64,000 nt of DNA. Source: Coptis chinensis (lineage: Eukaryota > Streptophyta > Magnoliopsida > Ranunculales > Ranunculaceae). The notes beneath the pieces are model-generated. The model ran no database searches and was not told where the DNA came from. It saw only the letters and a program-made list of their open reading frames with translations. The position numbers and the translations under genes were made by a program. The stretch lies in assembly GCA_015680905.1 (NCBI GenBank), contig CM027378.1, positions 620,001 through 684,000 of the forward strand, given 5' to 3'. Below, in pieces: positions 36,935 through 48,339 of the stretch (position 1 is the first letter of the stretch; each line of letters opens with the position of its first letter).

Positions 36935-38245
36935 TCAGCATCGGGTTGTTGTAGCATTGACCTGTATGTTGTTATAGAAGTCTGCCTCAGAATAAAAAGG
37001 TTGCTCCATTCCCAACAAAGATTTATAGTACTCAATAAAGCACTCGGCCACCTCTTTTGTACCTTGCTTGATCACTGAATTGCTCTCTATAACCCATATA
37101 CAGTTCTTTGTTTTCCTCTCCTGAATAACTTTATGGAAATATGCATTACATCTGTTATAGTTCACAAGCCAATCACAGCCACTTCTCTGAGCAGTATCCA
37201 TAGCCTCCATACTCAGAAAGTTCACATAATGGAGTCTAACTTCCTTCTCTTGTAATCTCAGAGTGTAATCTAAAGGGTTAGATTGTAGCTTCACCTGAAG
37301 ACTGAAGAGCTCAGACCTTGCACTTTCAACTCTGATTTGTAAGTCATAACAAAACTTTCTTGCTCAACCTTTGAGGATGCCCTTAAGACTTTTCAGTTTA
37401 TAAGCAAGAACATATAGAGGATCGGAGTACCTCTCACCTCCTGATTCCAAACCTCTTCAACAGTTTTCTACAAGTCCTTGTGCAAGGTCCAATAATTACA
37501 AAATTTGAAGGGTATTGGGCCTTTAATAGCATCATGCCAAGATAGCACAATTGGGGAGTTATCAGAGATCCCATTAGGGAGGAAACATGCCATAGCAGAA
37601 GAAAATTTCAGAGTCCACTCAATATTGACGAGGCATCTGTCAATTTTAGACCACTTTCTCACTAATTCCCCATTATTAGTCCATGTAAAGAACTATCCAA
37701 CAGCCTTCAGATCAAATAAACCACACCAATTCAAAAATCTTTCAAACTCCACTATCTCTTGAGGGTGAACATGAAGCTGTCCAATTCTCTCATGAGAAAA
37801 GAGGACATTATTAAAATCACCCATCATGCACCATGGCCCAAAACCTGAGTTACGCAGAGCACATACTTCAATCCAACATCTCAACCTATCAGTTAGGGAG
37901 TTACTAGCATACAGTACAGTTATTAGGAAGCTAGCATTCAAAGGGAGCAAAGTAACTTCAACAAGAATCCACTATCTCGCTTCTTTTATCTTCAAAACTC
38001 TGACCATCAAAGGGTCCCAAGTAATCCATATCCAACCACTAGGATCACTACCATAATTTTCAACAATAGGCCAGCTAGGACAAATAATGTTTGAAGTACT
38101 ACTAACATTGCTTTCCAGCACCTTAGTTTCCAAAATACCTAAGAGACACAAATTATTTTCATAAATAAGTTTAAAGACTTCCTTAGCTTTATTTTTGCCA
38201 TTCATTCCTCTAACATTCCAACTACCGACACTTATCATCTTTTTT
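36935..38245 (-). pseudogene. L1 ORF2, endonuclease part only
   Basis: This is the N-terminal part of an L1-type LINE ORF2. It has SVGSWNVRGMNGKNKAKEVF with the WN of APE endonucleases, LGILETKV with the catalytic E, MMGDFNNVLFSHER, KIDRCLVN, then SDNSPIVLSW with the SDH-like end of the endonuclease. A linker runs up to NRCNAYFHKVIQERKTKNCI and EYYKSLLG, the block preceding RT. The frame is split by several frameshifts. The reverse transcriptase, which should follow below 36930, is missing. LINE insertions usually lose their 5' part, so loss of the 3' part points to a later deletion. Confidence 0.88.
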
Positions 38246-39325
38246 ATTGGTTTTGCTCTTACCTCCCCCACCTTTCTTAGGTCTGCCATGTGATTTCTTA
38301 CCCGAACCACTACTTTGTTGTGATTGTGCTGCTTGAGCAACTTCCTTTCTAGCTGCTCTTGTAATACCACCAGCTCCATGATGGTTAGTAGTATAACCAT
38401 TGTAAAGGTACATTTTAGTCACAATCTTACAATCTCAGAGAATTGGGTTTGTATAAGATATTTGACTGAACTCATGTCTATGTTGTGAGTTACCTACGTA
38501 TCCAGTTCTCTGATGAACTGGAATCAAGTCAGATGTAGTTCATCTTGAGTGATTGAGTTAGAGATGGAGAGAATGTGAGCATGGAGCTCCCCTCCTTTGT
38601 TTGGTAGTTCCCTTGTCATTTATAGCCTGTGACCTTTGGTCAATGAGGCTCTTGAATGAGCTTAAATGGAGGATAAATGAGTGCATGGTTGCTGTTATAG
38701 AATTTTTGTAACGGCTGTCTTTCCTTCTTTGAGCGTTACAAGACCTGGCTGAGCGACCTGACATGAGTGACCTGGCATGAGCGACTTGGCATGAACGACC
38801 TGATATGAGCGACCTGACAGAGCAACTTGGCAGGTCTTGATATAGTTATGTGATGAGTTGTGTTGGACACGTGTATAATATACATTGGTTGTGTATATTA
38901 GTCCCTCACAACCATTAGTAGGCACAAGAGTATGCTCTACAAAGACTTCTTCCTGCTCCTCACCAAAGATGTCATCCTCAGCACCCGGTGATTCATGGAA
39001 TAAAAGGAAGTTTTCATGGTCCATATTGTACCCAACAGGTGCGACCTCAGTGGTTTCAAGCACAACTTCCAATATACCACCCTCAAGTAGAGAAATTGTT
39101 TCACCCTTAACAACTTGTTTGTCCTTGTTCTGCACTTTGGACAGAACATGATGAGCTTGAACCATTAGTATCAATAGACCTAGAATAATCACTAGAGATA
39201 GACCTTCTCCCAGAACTAGGAGTGTTCAAAGCATTGCCTGATAGGGCTCTCCCCCTATTTACCCCAGAAGCGTTACTAACACCAGAAAGTCTCTGTCTAT
39301 CCAAAGGAGTTCCACCCATAGTACA
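38222..39325 (-). pseudogene. L1 ORF1 C-terminal part, split by an LTR
   Basis: This is the tail of the L1 RNA-binding ORF1 protein. The part at 38911-39325 has low-complexity serine-rich and acidic sequence (SRSIDTNGSSSSCSVQS, GAEDDIFGEEQEEVF). It continues at 38222-38400 with a basic end (GRPKKGGGGKSKTNKKDD) after removing the solo LTR and one target-site copy. Its stop codon lies just after the ORF2 start region (MISVGSW near 38237), so the two ORFs overlap by a few bases. The N-terminal part and any zinc knuckle are not seen. Confidence 0.65.
38401..38910. mobile_element. Solo LTR, 510 bp, TSD ACCAT
   Basis: It starts TGTAAAGGTAC and ends CCCTCACA, giving TG...CA. It is flanked by a perfect 5-bp duplication, ACCAT, at 38396-38400 and 38911-38915. 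It interrupts L1 ORF1, which reads through once the LTR is removed. Inside, at about 38750-38830, is a 16-bp-type tandem array of GAGCGACCTGACAT variants. The superfamily cannot be told without internal sequence. Confidence 0.9.
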
Positions 39326-39329
39326 AAAT

Positions 39330-39592
39330 ATCAGGATATGGCAAAATATCGACCTCTGATTTATGGATATGTATCGTGGATATATGCCTCTGTGTGGGGA
39401 TATATTACATTGGGGCATCTGCAAATATCGTGGATATATCGAGATATACCGACAAATATCCACATACTATGTGTGGGTATTTATGACTGCAAATATCGTA
39501 GATATATCGCGATATATCGAAAAATATCGATAAATATCCACAAATGTCGACAAATATTGACAAATATCTATATTTTCTTTGAATGTGGTCAT
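39330..39592. repeat. GATATATCG-rich repetitive block
   Basis: Many variants of CAAATATCGTGGATATATCG and ATATCCACAAA are scattered through about 260 bp. A larger pair (GCAAATATCGT-GATATATCG) is separated by about 72 bp. It lies immediately 5' of the truncated L1 sequence. GATATATC is itself a palindrome. Confidence 0.8.
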
Positions 39593-40076
39593 TGTAAATG
39601 TTGAATTTGATCACTCCTTACAAGTGTGAATAATGGGGAAGATTGTGATGGGTCGAGTTTTGACTGAGCTCGCTTTGGAACGAGCTGCCTACGTATCAAG
39701 TTTTTGTGATGAACTTGAATCAAGTCAAACATAGTTCCTCTCCTCTGTTTTATAGGTAAGTACCAAATGCTTCCCCCCTTTCCTCTGTCAGCTCAGGTCT
39801 CTATCTTGATGAGAATAAATGAGCTTTTAGACAGTGTATTCATGAGCACGACTAATGCTACGACTTTAACTAACACATCTACGTTGAGCGTTACTGCCCT
39901 TTGTGTGCATGTGCTAGGTTGTCACCTCGTTCTGGATGAGGTGTTATGTTGTGTCATGAGTCCTGGAGGTTGTCACCTCGTTCTGGATGAGGTGTTATGT
40001 TGTAACGATCTTCCATGAGTTTTCCTGATTCGTGTTGGACATGTGCATAATATATATAAATATATTATTCCCTCAC
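39593..40076. mobile_element. Related solo LTR, 484 bp
   Basis: It starts TGTAAATG and ends CCCTCACA. The flanking 5-mers are GTCAT and GTCGT (4 of 5 match). It shares several blocks in order with the LTR at 38401: CTACGTATC, GATGAACTTGAATCAAGTCA, CTCCTCT, GTGTTGGACA and the end. It carries a 52-bp internal duplication of GGTTGTCACCTCGTTCTGGA near 39925 and 39970. Confidence 0.85.
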
Positions 40077-40223
40077 AGTCGTACTTTTAATATAAATTAC
40101 TCTCTAATGCTCAAAAATACACCTTAGAATTCCTACATATTACATTGACGTTTCATTCTTTAACAATGAATCTTGAATTTTTTTTCTACATATTACAATA
40201 CTTGTTGCACTTGCACTGAGCGT

Positions 40224-40907
40224 TCAATCATATAACGCATCTATTAGATCTTCTGTTGTGATTGAATCCATGATGAGAGCGTGAAGGCCTGCAACCCTGA
40301 TGTCCATAGATGCCTCGCCTATAGAGTCTATCCAACACTCTAACGTCTTTAGGTGACGACCAACATAACTCCAATCCACTTCATCAGTTGTCAATAGGAC
40401 GTGTTCAATTACATCACTTGCCAAAACCATGCTCCCACTAGTATCCTCCCCATCACTGCCATAAACCGCATCCATCATCTTGATCAGGCAGTCTACAACA
40501 TATTGCATCCCTTTGGTTGAAGCCAAGATTTTACATCCTTCAATGGAGGTTGTTATTTGGGACAATAGGGGAAGCATAAATAAAACATAATAGAATGGTC
40601 TTGGTTCATCCTCACCCTTGATGGAAAGAAGGTACTCGAGAAGATCTAGAACCTTTAGCATGCAGGCAAAGGGTGATTCCGCCAAGTTCTTCCCAACAAA
40701 CAACACTAAATCAAGAAGATCCTCTCCTTTTCTATGATCATGATCCTTTACCTCTTGCAAGAACTCTAGAACCTTACCCATCGTCTTGTTCGGACCATTG
40801 ACCATCATTATTCCCATGCTTTTATCAATATAAATCTCATTGATTTCAGAGACGTTTTCTACTGAGACCGATTTCATCATCTTTTCTGCTGAGACTGATT
40901 TCATCAT
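40224..40907 (-). CDS. Uncharacterised 227-aa helical protein
   Basis: This is the longest intact non-transposon frame in the window. It begins with a short internal repeat (MMKSVSAEKMMKSVSVEN), so the first or the second MMKSV could be the start. The body is predicted by eye to be helical and acidic, with ARM-like hydrophobic spacing (GKNLAESPFACMLKVLDLLE, LLSQITTSIEGCKILAS). There is no signal peptide or membrane segment. Upstream, the minus strand shows two good splice donors (GAG|GTGAGC at 41382 and GAG|GTGAGT at 41792), consistent with a spliced 5' leader. I do not recognise a family. It could be a real gene or a gene fragment, but the absence of stops favours a gene more than elsewhere in the window. 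Confidence 0.5.
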   Translation of the reverse strand: MMKSVSAEKMMKSVSVENVSEINEIYIDKSMGIMMVNGPNKTMGKVLEFLQEVKDHDHRKGEDLLDLVLFVGKNLAESPFACMLKVLDLLEYLLSIKGEDEPRPFYYVLFMLPLLSQITTSIEGCKILASTKGMQYVVDCLIKMMDAVYGSDGEDTSGSMVLASDVIEHVLLTTDEVDWSYVGRHLKTLECWIDSIGEASMDIRVAGLHALIMDSITTEDLIDALYD

Positions 40908-42060
40908 CTTTTCTTATGATGATTCCTTCACGTATGAATCTTCAGCACAGATGCGCGCACACAAGAACAACTAGCCCTAGTATTTCCAGAGAGATAAGGG
41001 ATAAGAGAATGAAGATAACAATAAAACAATCAAGCAATAAAACAGCCATTGAATACCAAAAACACGTGGCATCTACAATTATTACAAAACTCAGGACGTG
41101 ATACAGACCAACTAAGTAAAACCCAAACTACACAGAGACAGAAAAATCCTACAAAAATTTCGACTGAGTTTCCTCTGTATTTTCGACATTTCATAAACTT
41201 AAATCCTGTCATAACTTGGAAATCCAATAAAAATACACCCAACTACTAAAAGATATACTGATTCATAGAACCGGCTACTTAACCATCTCGACTAGTGCCA
41301 GTTAAGTCAAGTAACCAACCCTCGAATCAAATATTGACAAATTCAAGCCAACTAGAAGAAGGAACAGCTTGGTTCAGCTCACCTCAGGGCTCAAAGTAGA
41401 GGAATAAAATTTCAAAATTATTACGACTTTCTACTTATGCTGATTTCCACAATTCCAAACGCATATGAAATGATAAACTAGCTTGATTAAGAATTGAAGA
41501 AAGCAAGTCAAATAAGTGAATAACATATGTGAGCTGGAAAGGTAATTCTTTTAAGACAAGCTATGGATTTTAAGAAACAAACCTATAGATTTCAAGACAA
41601 CTACTCTTAGAAGTTAAAATAAGGTTGATAAGCTAATAGAATCCTTAAGGGATAAGCAAATAACAGGGGCATCAATCAAGAGCAACAATACTTGTGCAGT
41701 ACTAAAATCAGGATAACTACAAACTATAAGACCTTTGGTTACAGGTTGTGAACAGAGTCATAATTACACAACGAGTAAGCATCTTCACTCACCTCTTAGC
41801 TCGAGAAACATAAGCTAGTATGAACTTGCAGCAGTTTACTTCTCTGAGGCGGAAAAGTTAGTTTTTTCTTCTTCTTTTTTTGAATTTTTACTATTTTGGT
41901 GGTTGAAATTGATGGAGATGGTGGTGGGAATGGTTTGGAGAAGATTTGGGGTGGGATTGTATTGTGGGCGTGATTGTAGTTAGGTTATTTTTTTTTACTT
42001 TTATTTTTATTTTTGGTTTCTAGGGTTTATAAGCTTTGTTAATAGCAGTGGGGAAAAAGA
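40908..42060 (-). promoter_or_regulatory. Probable 5' leader with introns
   Basis: Minus-strand donors GAG|GTGAGC and GAG|GTGAGT end two possible leader exons (near 41383 and 41793 upwards). Pyrimidine-rich sequence and a T-run on the plus strand lie above 41870. This suggests transcription start near 41.9-42.0 kb for the 227-aa ORF. The exact exon ends and the acceptors are not certain. Confidence 0.3.
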
Positions 42061-42821
42061 AAACTCGCGAGCTATTTTGGTTTTGAAGATGGAGACGCAT
42101 GTGCATGGCACGTGCGTACGAGATTGGGCCCAAGCCCAATTCGATTTTTTGAAATTTGTCGATTTTTCGCGCAACTTCAAACTAAAATTGCCGCTTCGTT
42201 ACCGGTCTGATTTTTGCGAACGAGCTATAGAAATGATCAGAAGAGAATTTCCAATCCAATGATCTATAAAACACTCTATTACAACCGTGGGTGACATATG
42301 AGAAGATGGAAAATGCATCAAAGTGCGTGCATGACGTAAGTTATGAGAACGAATGAAATCTAAAGTCATAGATAATGTTAACCGGAATTGAAATACGATT
42401 AAATGACCTAAGCAACACAAATGGAAAGTTGAACAATCAAGGACGGAAAAATGAACACCCCACCCTTAAACAAATTTTAGACAACAGAGTTTAGAAAATT
42501 TGTTTTAAAAGTGGGTCTTTTAAAGTCAAATTCCCGAGACTTCCTAAATGACTATTTTTATGATTTTAAAGTTTTTTAGTTTTTATGAATAAGGTTTATA
42601 GAAGAAAAACAATAAAGCAATAAATGCATAATTCACACCATAGAAAAACATGACTCAAAAACCGAGAAAATATGCAAGAGTGGAATACGTGAATTATATT
42701 AAACGTGGACTTAGGATCTGGTACTTACAGCCACACAGTCCATAGGGAGGGCCCGACTACCAGAATGGTGCACTACTTACCAATATATGGAAATGAAAGG
42801 AAGTACACCAACCAACAAAGG
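42061..42821. other. Junction region, no recognised gene
   Basis: This lies between the putative leader and the retroelement integrase. Part near 42650-42820 may be 3' untranslated sequence of the Ty3/gypsy element. I find no TTATCA-TGATAA-bounded LTR here, so the 3' LTR has been lost. Confidence 0.4.
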
Positions 42822-44010
42822 TCAGTCCTTATAGACAAGGTCCTGTAAAAGGACTTCCTCCACATCAGGGGACAATAGCTCGTGAAAATGTTTTAACAGT
42901 TGGCCAATGACTTGAAAGGTACTGTTGTCCTTGGGATTTACCAAGGTGATTACCTCGTAAAGGGTGACTTCAGTAACCAGAAAAGGACCAGACCAACGGG
43001 TTTTTAATTTCCTTGGAAAAGTATGTAGATGGGAGTTGTAAAGCAAGACCTTTTGACCTGCCACAAACCCTTTGCGCAAGATTTGCTTATCATGAATTCG
43101 TTTCATGTTAGCTTTATAATCCTTCGCGAGATCATAAGAATCGCTACGGATTTCTTCAAGCTCATTCAATTGCAACTTGCGCTTGACACCCTCCTCATCA
43201 CAATTGAAGTTAAAGCTTTTTATAGCCCACATAGCACGGTGCTCCAATTCAACGGTCAAATGACAAGGTTTCCCAAATACAAGTCTAAAGGGAGACATAC
43301 CTATAGAAGTTTTGAAAGCAGTCCTATAAGCCCATAAGGCATCAGATAGACGCTTCGACCAGTCTTTCCTATCAGGAATTATAGTTGTTTCTAAGATCTT
43401 TTTGATTTCCCTATTAGAAACTTCTACTTGTCCGCTAGTTTGTGGATGATACAGAGTTGCTACTTTTTGTGTAACTCCATACTTTTTTACGAGAGATGCA
43501 ACAACTCTGTTGCAAAAATGTGTTCCACCATCACTAATGATGGCTTTAGGAATTCCAAATCGATAGAAAATATACTCCTTAACAAAAAACACAACTGTCT
43601 TATGGTCATTGCTACGGCAAGCCATGGCCTCTATCCATTTACACACGTAGTCCACGACAACTATAATATAAATGAAACCGTGGGAAATAGGAAAAGGACC
43701 CATGAAATCAATGCCCCACACGTCAAAAATTTCTACCAAAATGATTGGATTTAATGGCATCATATTATGCTTCGTGATTCGCCCAAGTTGTTGGCAACGA
43801 ACACACGTCTTGCAATGCACTTGGGCATCTTTAAAGAGAGTAGGCCAATAAAACCCACATTGAAGAATTTTAGCAGCTGTTTTCATACCACTAAAATGGC
43901 CACCACACTCTTTGTCATGGCAGAAAGAGAGAACCTCATTATATTCCCACTGGGGAATATAACGACGAATAATCTGATCCGCACAATACTAAAAAAGGTT
44001 AGGCTCATCC
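42822..44010 (-). pseudogene. Ty3/gypsy integrase
   Basis: This is the integrase of the Athila-like element. A zinc finger precedes the core ([18 protein letters not shown], then [11 protein letters not shown]). The catalytic core shows the three acidic residues in [18 protein letters not shown] and [16 protein letters not shown]. The C-terminal part ([20 protein letters not shown], then RWSGPF) is complete up to the stop. The 354-codon frame is intact from MKTA. A break just before it (near 43890-44000) separates it from RNase H. Confidence 0.92.
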
Positions 44011-44630
44011 TAGTATTATAGCTTAACTCTGCCTAAGAACTTCTTACGTTCATTTCTTGACCAATCATCATGAATAGTATCAGACGCTAAATAATTCACA
44101 ATGTCAGCATACCATGGTGTAGAAAAAATAGCATACAAATGCTCATAAGGAAAAGAGTTCGGTATGGACTCAGAATCACTATCATCATCATTTGTAAGTC
44201 TAGATAAGTGGTCGGCAACTACGTTTTTGACCCCTTATTTGTCTTTTATTTCTAATGTAAACTCTTGCAAGAGAAGAATCTATCGGATTAATCTCTGCTT
44301 AGCATCCTTCTTTGCGAGAAGGTACCTAAAGGCTGCATGGTCCGTGTAAACTAGAGTCTTAGAACCAACCAAATAAGGACGAAACTTATCTAAAGCATAA
44401 ACGACAGGTAAGAATTCTTTTTCAGTAGTTGTATAATTCCTTTAAGAATTGTTTAAAGTTTTACTAGCATAATAAATAACAGTGGACTTATTATCTAGTT
44501 TCTGTCCCAAGACAGCAACCAACAACGTAATCACTAGCATCACACATGAGTTCGAAAGGTTTAGACCAATCAGGAGGCTATATAATGGGTGCAGAGGTTA
44601 AGGCGGTTTTTAAAGTTTCAAAAGCCTATT
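44011..44630 (-). pseudogene. Ty3/gypsy RNase H, heavily broken
   Basis: Scattered frames give the order expected between RT and integrase: KPFELMCDASDYVVG, later KNVVADHLSRLTND, then a linker to the integrase zinc finger. Many stops and frameshifts interrupt the domain. Confidence 0.8.
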
Positions 44631-45531
44631 TACAGTTAAAATTAAAATCAAAGATGACATCCTTTAAAAGCAGATTAGTTAAAGGCCTAACTATTTTCGA
44701 AAAATCCTTGATAAAGCTCCTATAAAAACCTGCATGGCCTAGAAAGGCTCTAATATCACGGATAGTCCGTGGTATAGGTAGAGTCTCTATCTTATCTAGT
44801 TTGGCCTTATCTACTTCGATGCCATCACTAGATACAATGTGACCTAGCATTATGCCCTTTTTCACCATGAAATGACATTTTTCCCAATTCAAAACCAGAC
44901 TCTTCTCTTCATACCGTGTCAAAACTTTAGATAGGTTAGATAGGCAATCAGTGAAAGAGTCTCCATAGATAGAAAAATCATCCATGAATACTTCTATGAA
45001 GCGTTCTACCATGTCAGTAAATATATGAAGCATACACCGCTGGAAGGTACCAAGAGCATTATAAAGGATCAAATGCATTCGTTTATAGGCGTATGTTCCA
45101 AAAGGACATGTGAAGGTAGTCTTTTCTTGGTCATCAATATCAATAATAATTTGGAAATGGCCAAAGTAGCCATCCAAAAAATAGTAAAAAGCATGACTAG
45201 TTAGACGTTCTAGCATATGATCTGTAAAGGGTAAAGGAAAATGATCCTTTCGTGTCATGGCATTTAAACGTTTGTAATCGACACAGATTCTCCATTTCAT
45301 AGGACCATGCGTTGCAACATATTCACCCTTGGCATTATGTACCATGGTAATCCCTGATTTCTTAGGAACTACATGAATGGGACTTACCCATTCGCTATCA
45401 GAGATTGGGTATATGATACCCGCATCAAGTAACCGTAAGACTTCTTCCCTGACCACCTCTTTCATGGCAGGGTTCAAGCGAGGTTCACGAGAAGTCTTTG
45501 TGTTTCCTCCAAATGGATACGATGAGTGCAC
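44626..45531 (-). pseudogene. Ty3/gypsy reverse transcriptase
   Basis: This is an open frame of 301 codons with EVLRLLDAGIIYPISDSEWV, VVPKKSG, WRICVDYKRLNAMTRKDHFP, FLDGYFGHFQI and the catalytic box FMDD (usual YMDD or similar). GIMLGHIVSSDGIEVDKAK and FLGHAGFYRSFIKDF follow. SGYSG-like residues are changed to DGYFG, and GTFQR lacks the usual PA. So the frame is long but some conserved residues are altered. Confidence 0.92.
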
Positions 45532-46177
45532 ACATTAGGGTCAATTCCCTTAATGTCAGCTAGGGACCAATCAATTGCAGAACGATGTTCCCTAATCACC
45601 CTAATCAAACGTGCCTCTTCCTCCTTAGATAACAGAGAAGATATAATTACTGGATGACTACCATCCGGATCAAGTTGAATATATTTTAACTCAGAAGGAA
45701 TGTCAATAAATGCTTCTGGAGGGTCCTCATCTTGAGTAATGAATACTTGCTTTGGCAGCAGGTCTTCAAACTCAGTAGATGGAGCAACAGAAGGGTCTAC
45801 GATAGGTGTAGACTCAAAGATGGTGTTGACTTCCTCTAAGTAGGAGTCATCAACAAAATCTGAACTTTCATCTTTTATGCATATGGTTTTCTAGAAATGT
45901 GTTATTAAAATAATCTTGAGCTAAGCTCTCTATCATGCTAACCTCCCCATCTACAGACGAATGTGGTAATCGTTTCATCATTTTAAAAACATTTACCTCA
46001 ACAGAAAGATGGCTAAAAGACAAGGACATTGAACCATCGCGACAATTTATAAGCGCGTTGGCAGTTGCCAAGAAGGGACGCCCTAAGATGATCGGAACAG
46101 AGTCGTTAACGACTTCCGTATCGAGGATAACAAAATCTGTAGGATAGTAGAAATCCTAAACCTTAACAAGCACATTT
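45532..46177 (-). pseudogene. Protease-RT linker region, broken
   Basis: Short frames (such as 45868-46071) belong to the polyprotein linker typical of Athila-like elements, with acidic and serine-rich sequence. Frameshifts separate them. Confidence 0.5.
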
Positions 46178-46867
46178 TCAACCACACCCTATAGACCGAT
46201 CCGCTAATTGCAACGTCATTTGAGTAGGTTGCATCTCTTGTAGACCTATTTGTTTGTATAAATAATACGGGAGTAAGTTAACACTTGCCCCTAGGTCTAA
46301 TAAAGCAGTCGTCGTGTGGGAATCTCCTAAGGTGCATTGTACAGTAGGACGACCAGGGTCCTTGTACTTAACGATTCCATTATGTTTTGATAAAGTTGGA
46401 AATTGTTCAGTTAGAAAGGTGTCTTTAGGAATATTAGTCTTACGCCTAGTAGTGCACAACTCTTTAAGAAACCTAGCGTGGTGGGGTAACTTTTTAATTA
46501 CTTCGAGAAAGGGTAGGTTTATCGCTAGATTTTTAAGAACTTCCATAATCTCGTCAAAGTTGGTATCCTTGTTTAACATAGCTAATCTCTGGGAAAATGG
46601 TGGTTTCTCTTTATATTTAGCGTATGGATCAACTGGATGTCTAACCTTAGCTTTCTGTTTCTTAGGTTGTGGTTTAACTGGTACCTCTACAGTGGTAGGC
46701 TCTTCAGTTTCTATTTCGGTATCTAGTTTAATATTCTGTGTAGGGACTACTTGTGGTGTAACTATAGGCATAGTTACATTGTTATCAACCACTCTGCCAT
46801 AACGGAGAGTGGTGATGGCATTTAGCTCACCTATGTTTGCATTGTACGTACTAGTATTACCGTTCAC
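46178..46867 (-). pseudogene. Aspartic protease region of the polyprotein
   Basis: The frame contains a proline- and lysine-rich linker, PPFSQRLAMLNKDTNFDEI-like sequence, and the protease block ALLDLGASVNLLPYYLYKQI. DLGAS rather than DSGAS is usual for Athila-type proteases, so it is not a defect by itself. A frameshift follows at the ADRSI end. Confidence 0.85.
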
Positions 46868-47200
46868 CTCACAGGCTGTGTTTGTTGTTTTAGGATTATG
46901 TATCGCTTGACTTGGAAATACACCTTTGGGTTGTACTTTCTCTTGTGGTAACTGCTGTAAGGAAAGTTGAATGGCTTGTAAAATATGTTGTTAGGATTGC
47001 ATAAAGGCATCAAAACGATCCGGTTGTGGAGTAGGATTAGTTATAAGTTGTGTGACAGGAGCCATGTCACGTTGATTATTAATGGGTTAATTATGATAGT
47101 TATTATTATTAACCAGAACGATACCTCTATTAGCATTATAATTATTATAATTACCCTGACCTTGTCCTTGTCGTGGTGGAGCTTGGTTATAATTGTTTGC

Positions 47201-48339
47201 TTACCTAAAATTTTGATTATTAAACCCTGGAGGTGTTACTTGTTGATTATTTCTCCAACTGAAGTTGGGGTGTTGTCTCCAAGGGGCGTTAGGAATAGGA
47301 TAACTATTAATTAAGCAAACGTTATCTTGTTGTGATGTTTGGTGTTCGTAAGCTAGAGGATAACAGTAGTCGGGATGTTCAGGACTCAAACAAAAATTAC
47401 ATGGATTGGAGTTTACATTCATGACGGGGATAAGCTTTTGTTGAACAGAAATAGCCTCTACCTTTTTAGTGAGATATTCGATTAAAGTTTTTAGATCAGG
47501 ATCGGGTTTCATCTCAAACATACCGGTGGCCTTAACTGTTGCACAATAACTAACGGAACGGGAGATATCGTCACTACACCCCAGTTATTATTATGCTTAG
47601 TTTGATTCTCTACAAATTTATAAGCCTCTGAGGCTCCTTTACTTAGGAAACTACCCACATTCATTATGTCAAGAACTTCTCTATAGTGGTGTAAAAGTCC
47701 TTTGAAAAAGGCACGAACTAATGTGTCTTTCGCGAGGTTATGGTGTGGACACTCTATAAGAAGATCGGTGAAACGATTCCAAGCTTCTGAAAATGATTCA
47801 TGAGAATTCTGTCGAAAGAAATGAATCTTGGAAAGCATTTCATCTGTCTTCAAGGGTGGGTAAAAATATTCCATAAATAGGTGAACAAGTTTGGCCCACG
47901 AGTCCACAGAATTAGGCGCTTGGGCAGTTAACCAAGACGCTGCCTTGTCAGCTAAAGTGAAGGGAAATACCCTCAGTTTAATTTGTTCAGCACCAACCAT
48001 AGGATGATGGAATGTTGTAAGGACTTGTTCAATCCTACGCATGTGCTGATAAGGTTTTTCATGGTCTAACCCATGAAAAACGGGTAACAAATTAAATATA
48101 TTTGGGGGGATTCGGAAATCCCCCACTGGGTCTGCAAGAACGATGCAAGATTTCGGGCTATTGTTCAAGGCTTTGTAAAAGTCAGAGAGATGAGACTCTC
48201 TTTCTTCAGCCATTATTTCAGGTGTAGTGTGTGGTATATTAGCTAGAGGTGTAGTGATTGGTATACGAGAAAGGCGTGTTTGTTGACGTTGCTGGTTGAT
48301 TACGTTAGGTGTTTTTCTTCGACCTGACCTTAATCTCAT
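47201..48339 (-). pseudogene. Gag of Athila-like Ty3/gypsy element
   Basis: ATG at 48339 opens a 276-codon frame starting MRLRSGRRKT. The capsid part shows NIFNLLPVFHGLDHEKPYQH, FPFTLADKAASWLTAQAPNS, and FFRQNSHESFSEAWNRF then LLIECPHH, as in Athila/Tat gag. A frameshift near 47515 leads into a second frame with a zinc knuckle-like block (CNFCLSPEHPDYC) and a Q/N-rich tail. Gag would assemble particles in the cytoplasm. This copy is broken. Confidence 0.9.

Noticed and set aside
42061-42821. 3' LTR of the Athila-like element
   Set aside because: No TTATCA/TGATAA ends or similarity to the 48.9-50.4 kb LTR is seen.
46178-46867. DLGAS read as a mutated protease active site
   Set aside because: DLGAS is common in Athila-type proteases, so it is not evidence of inactivation.
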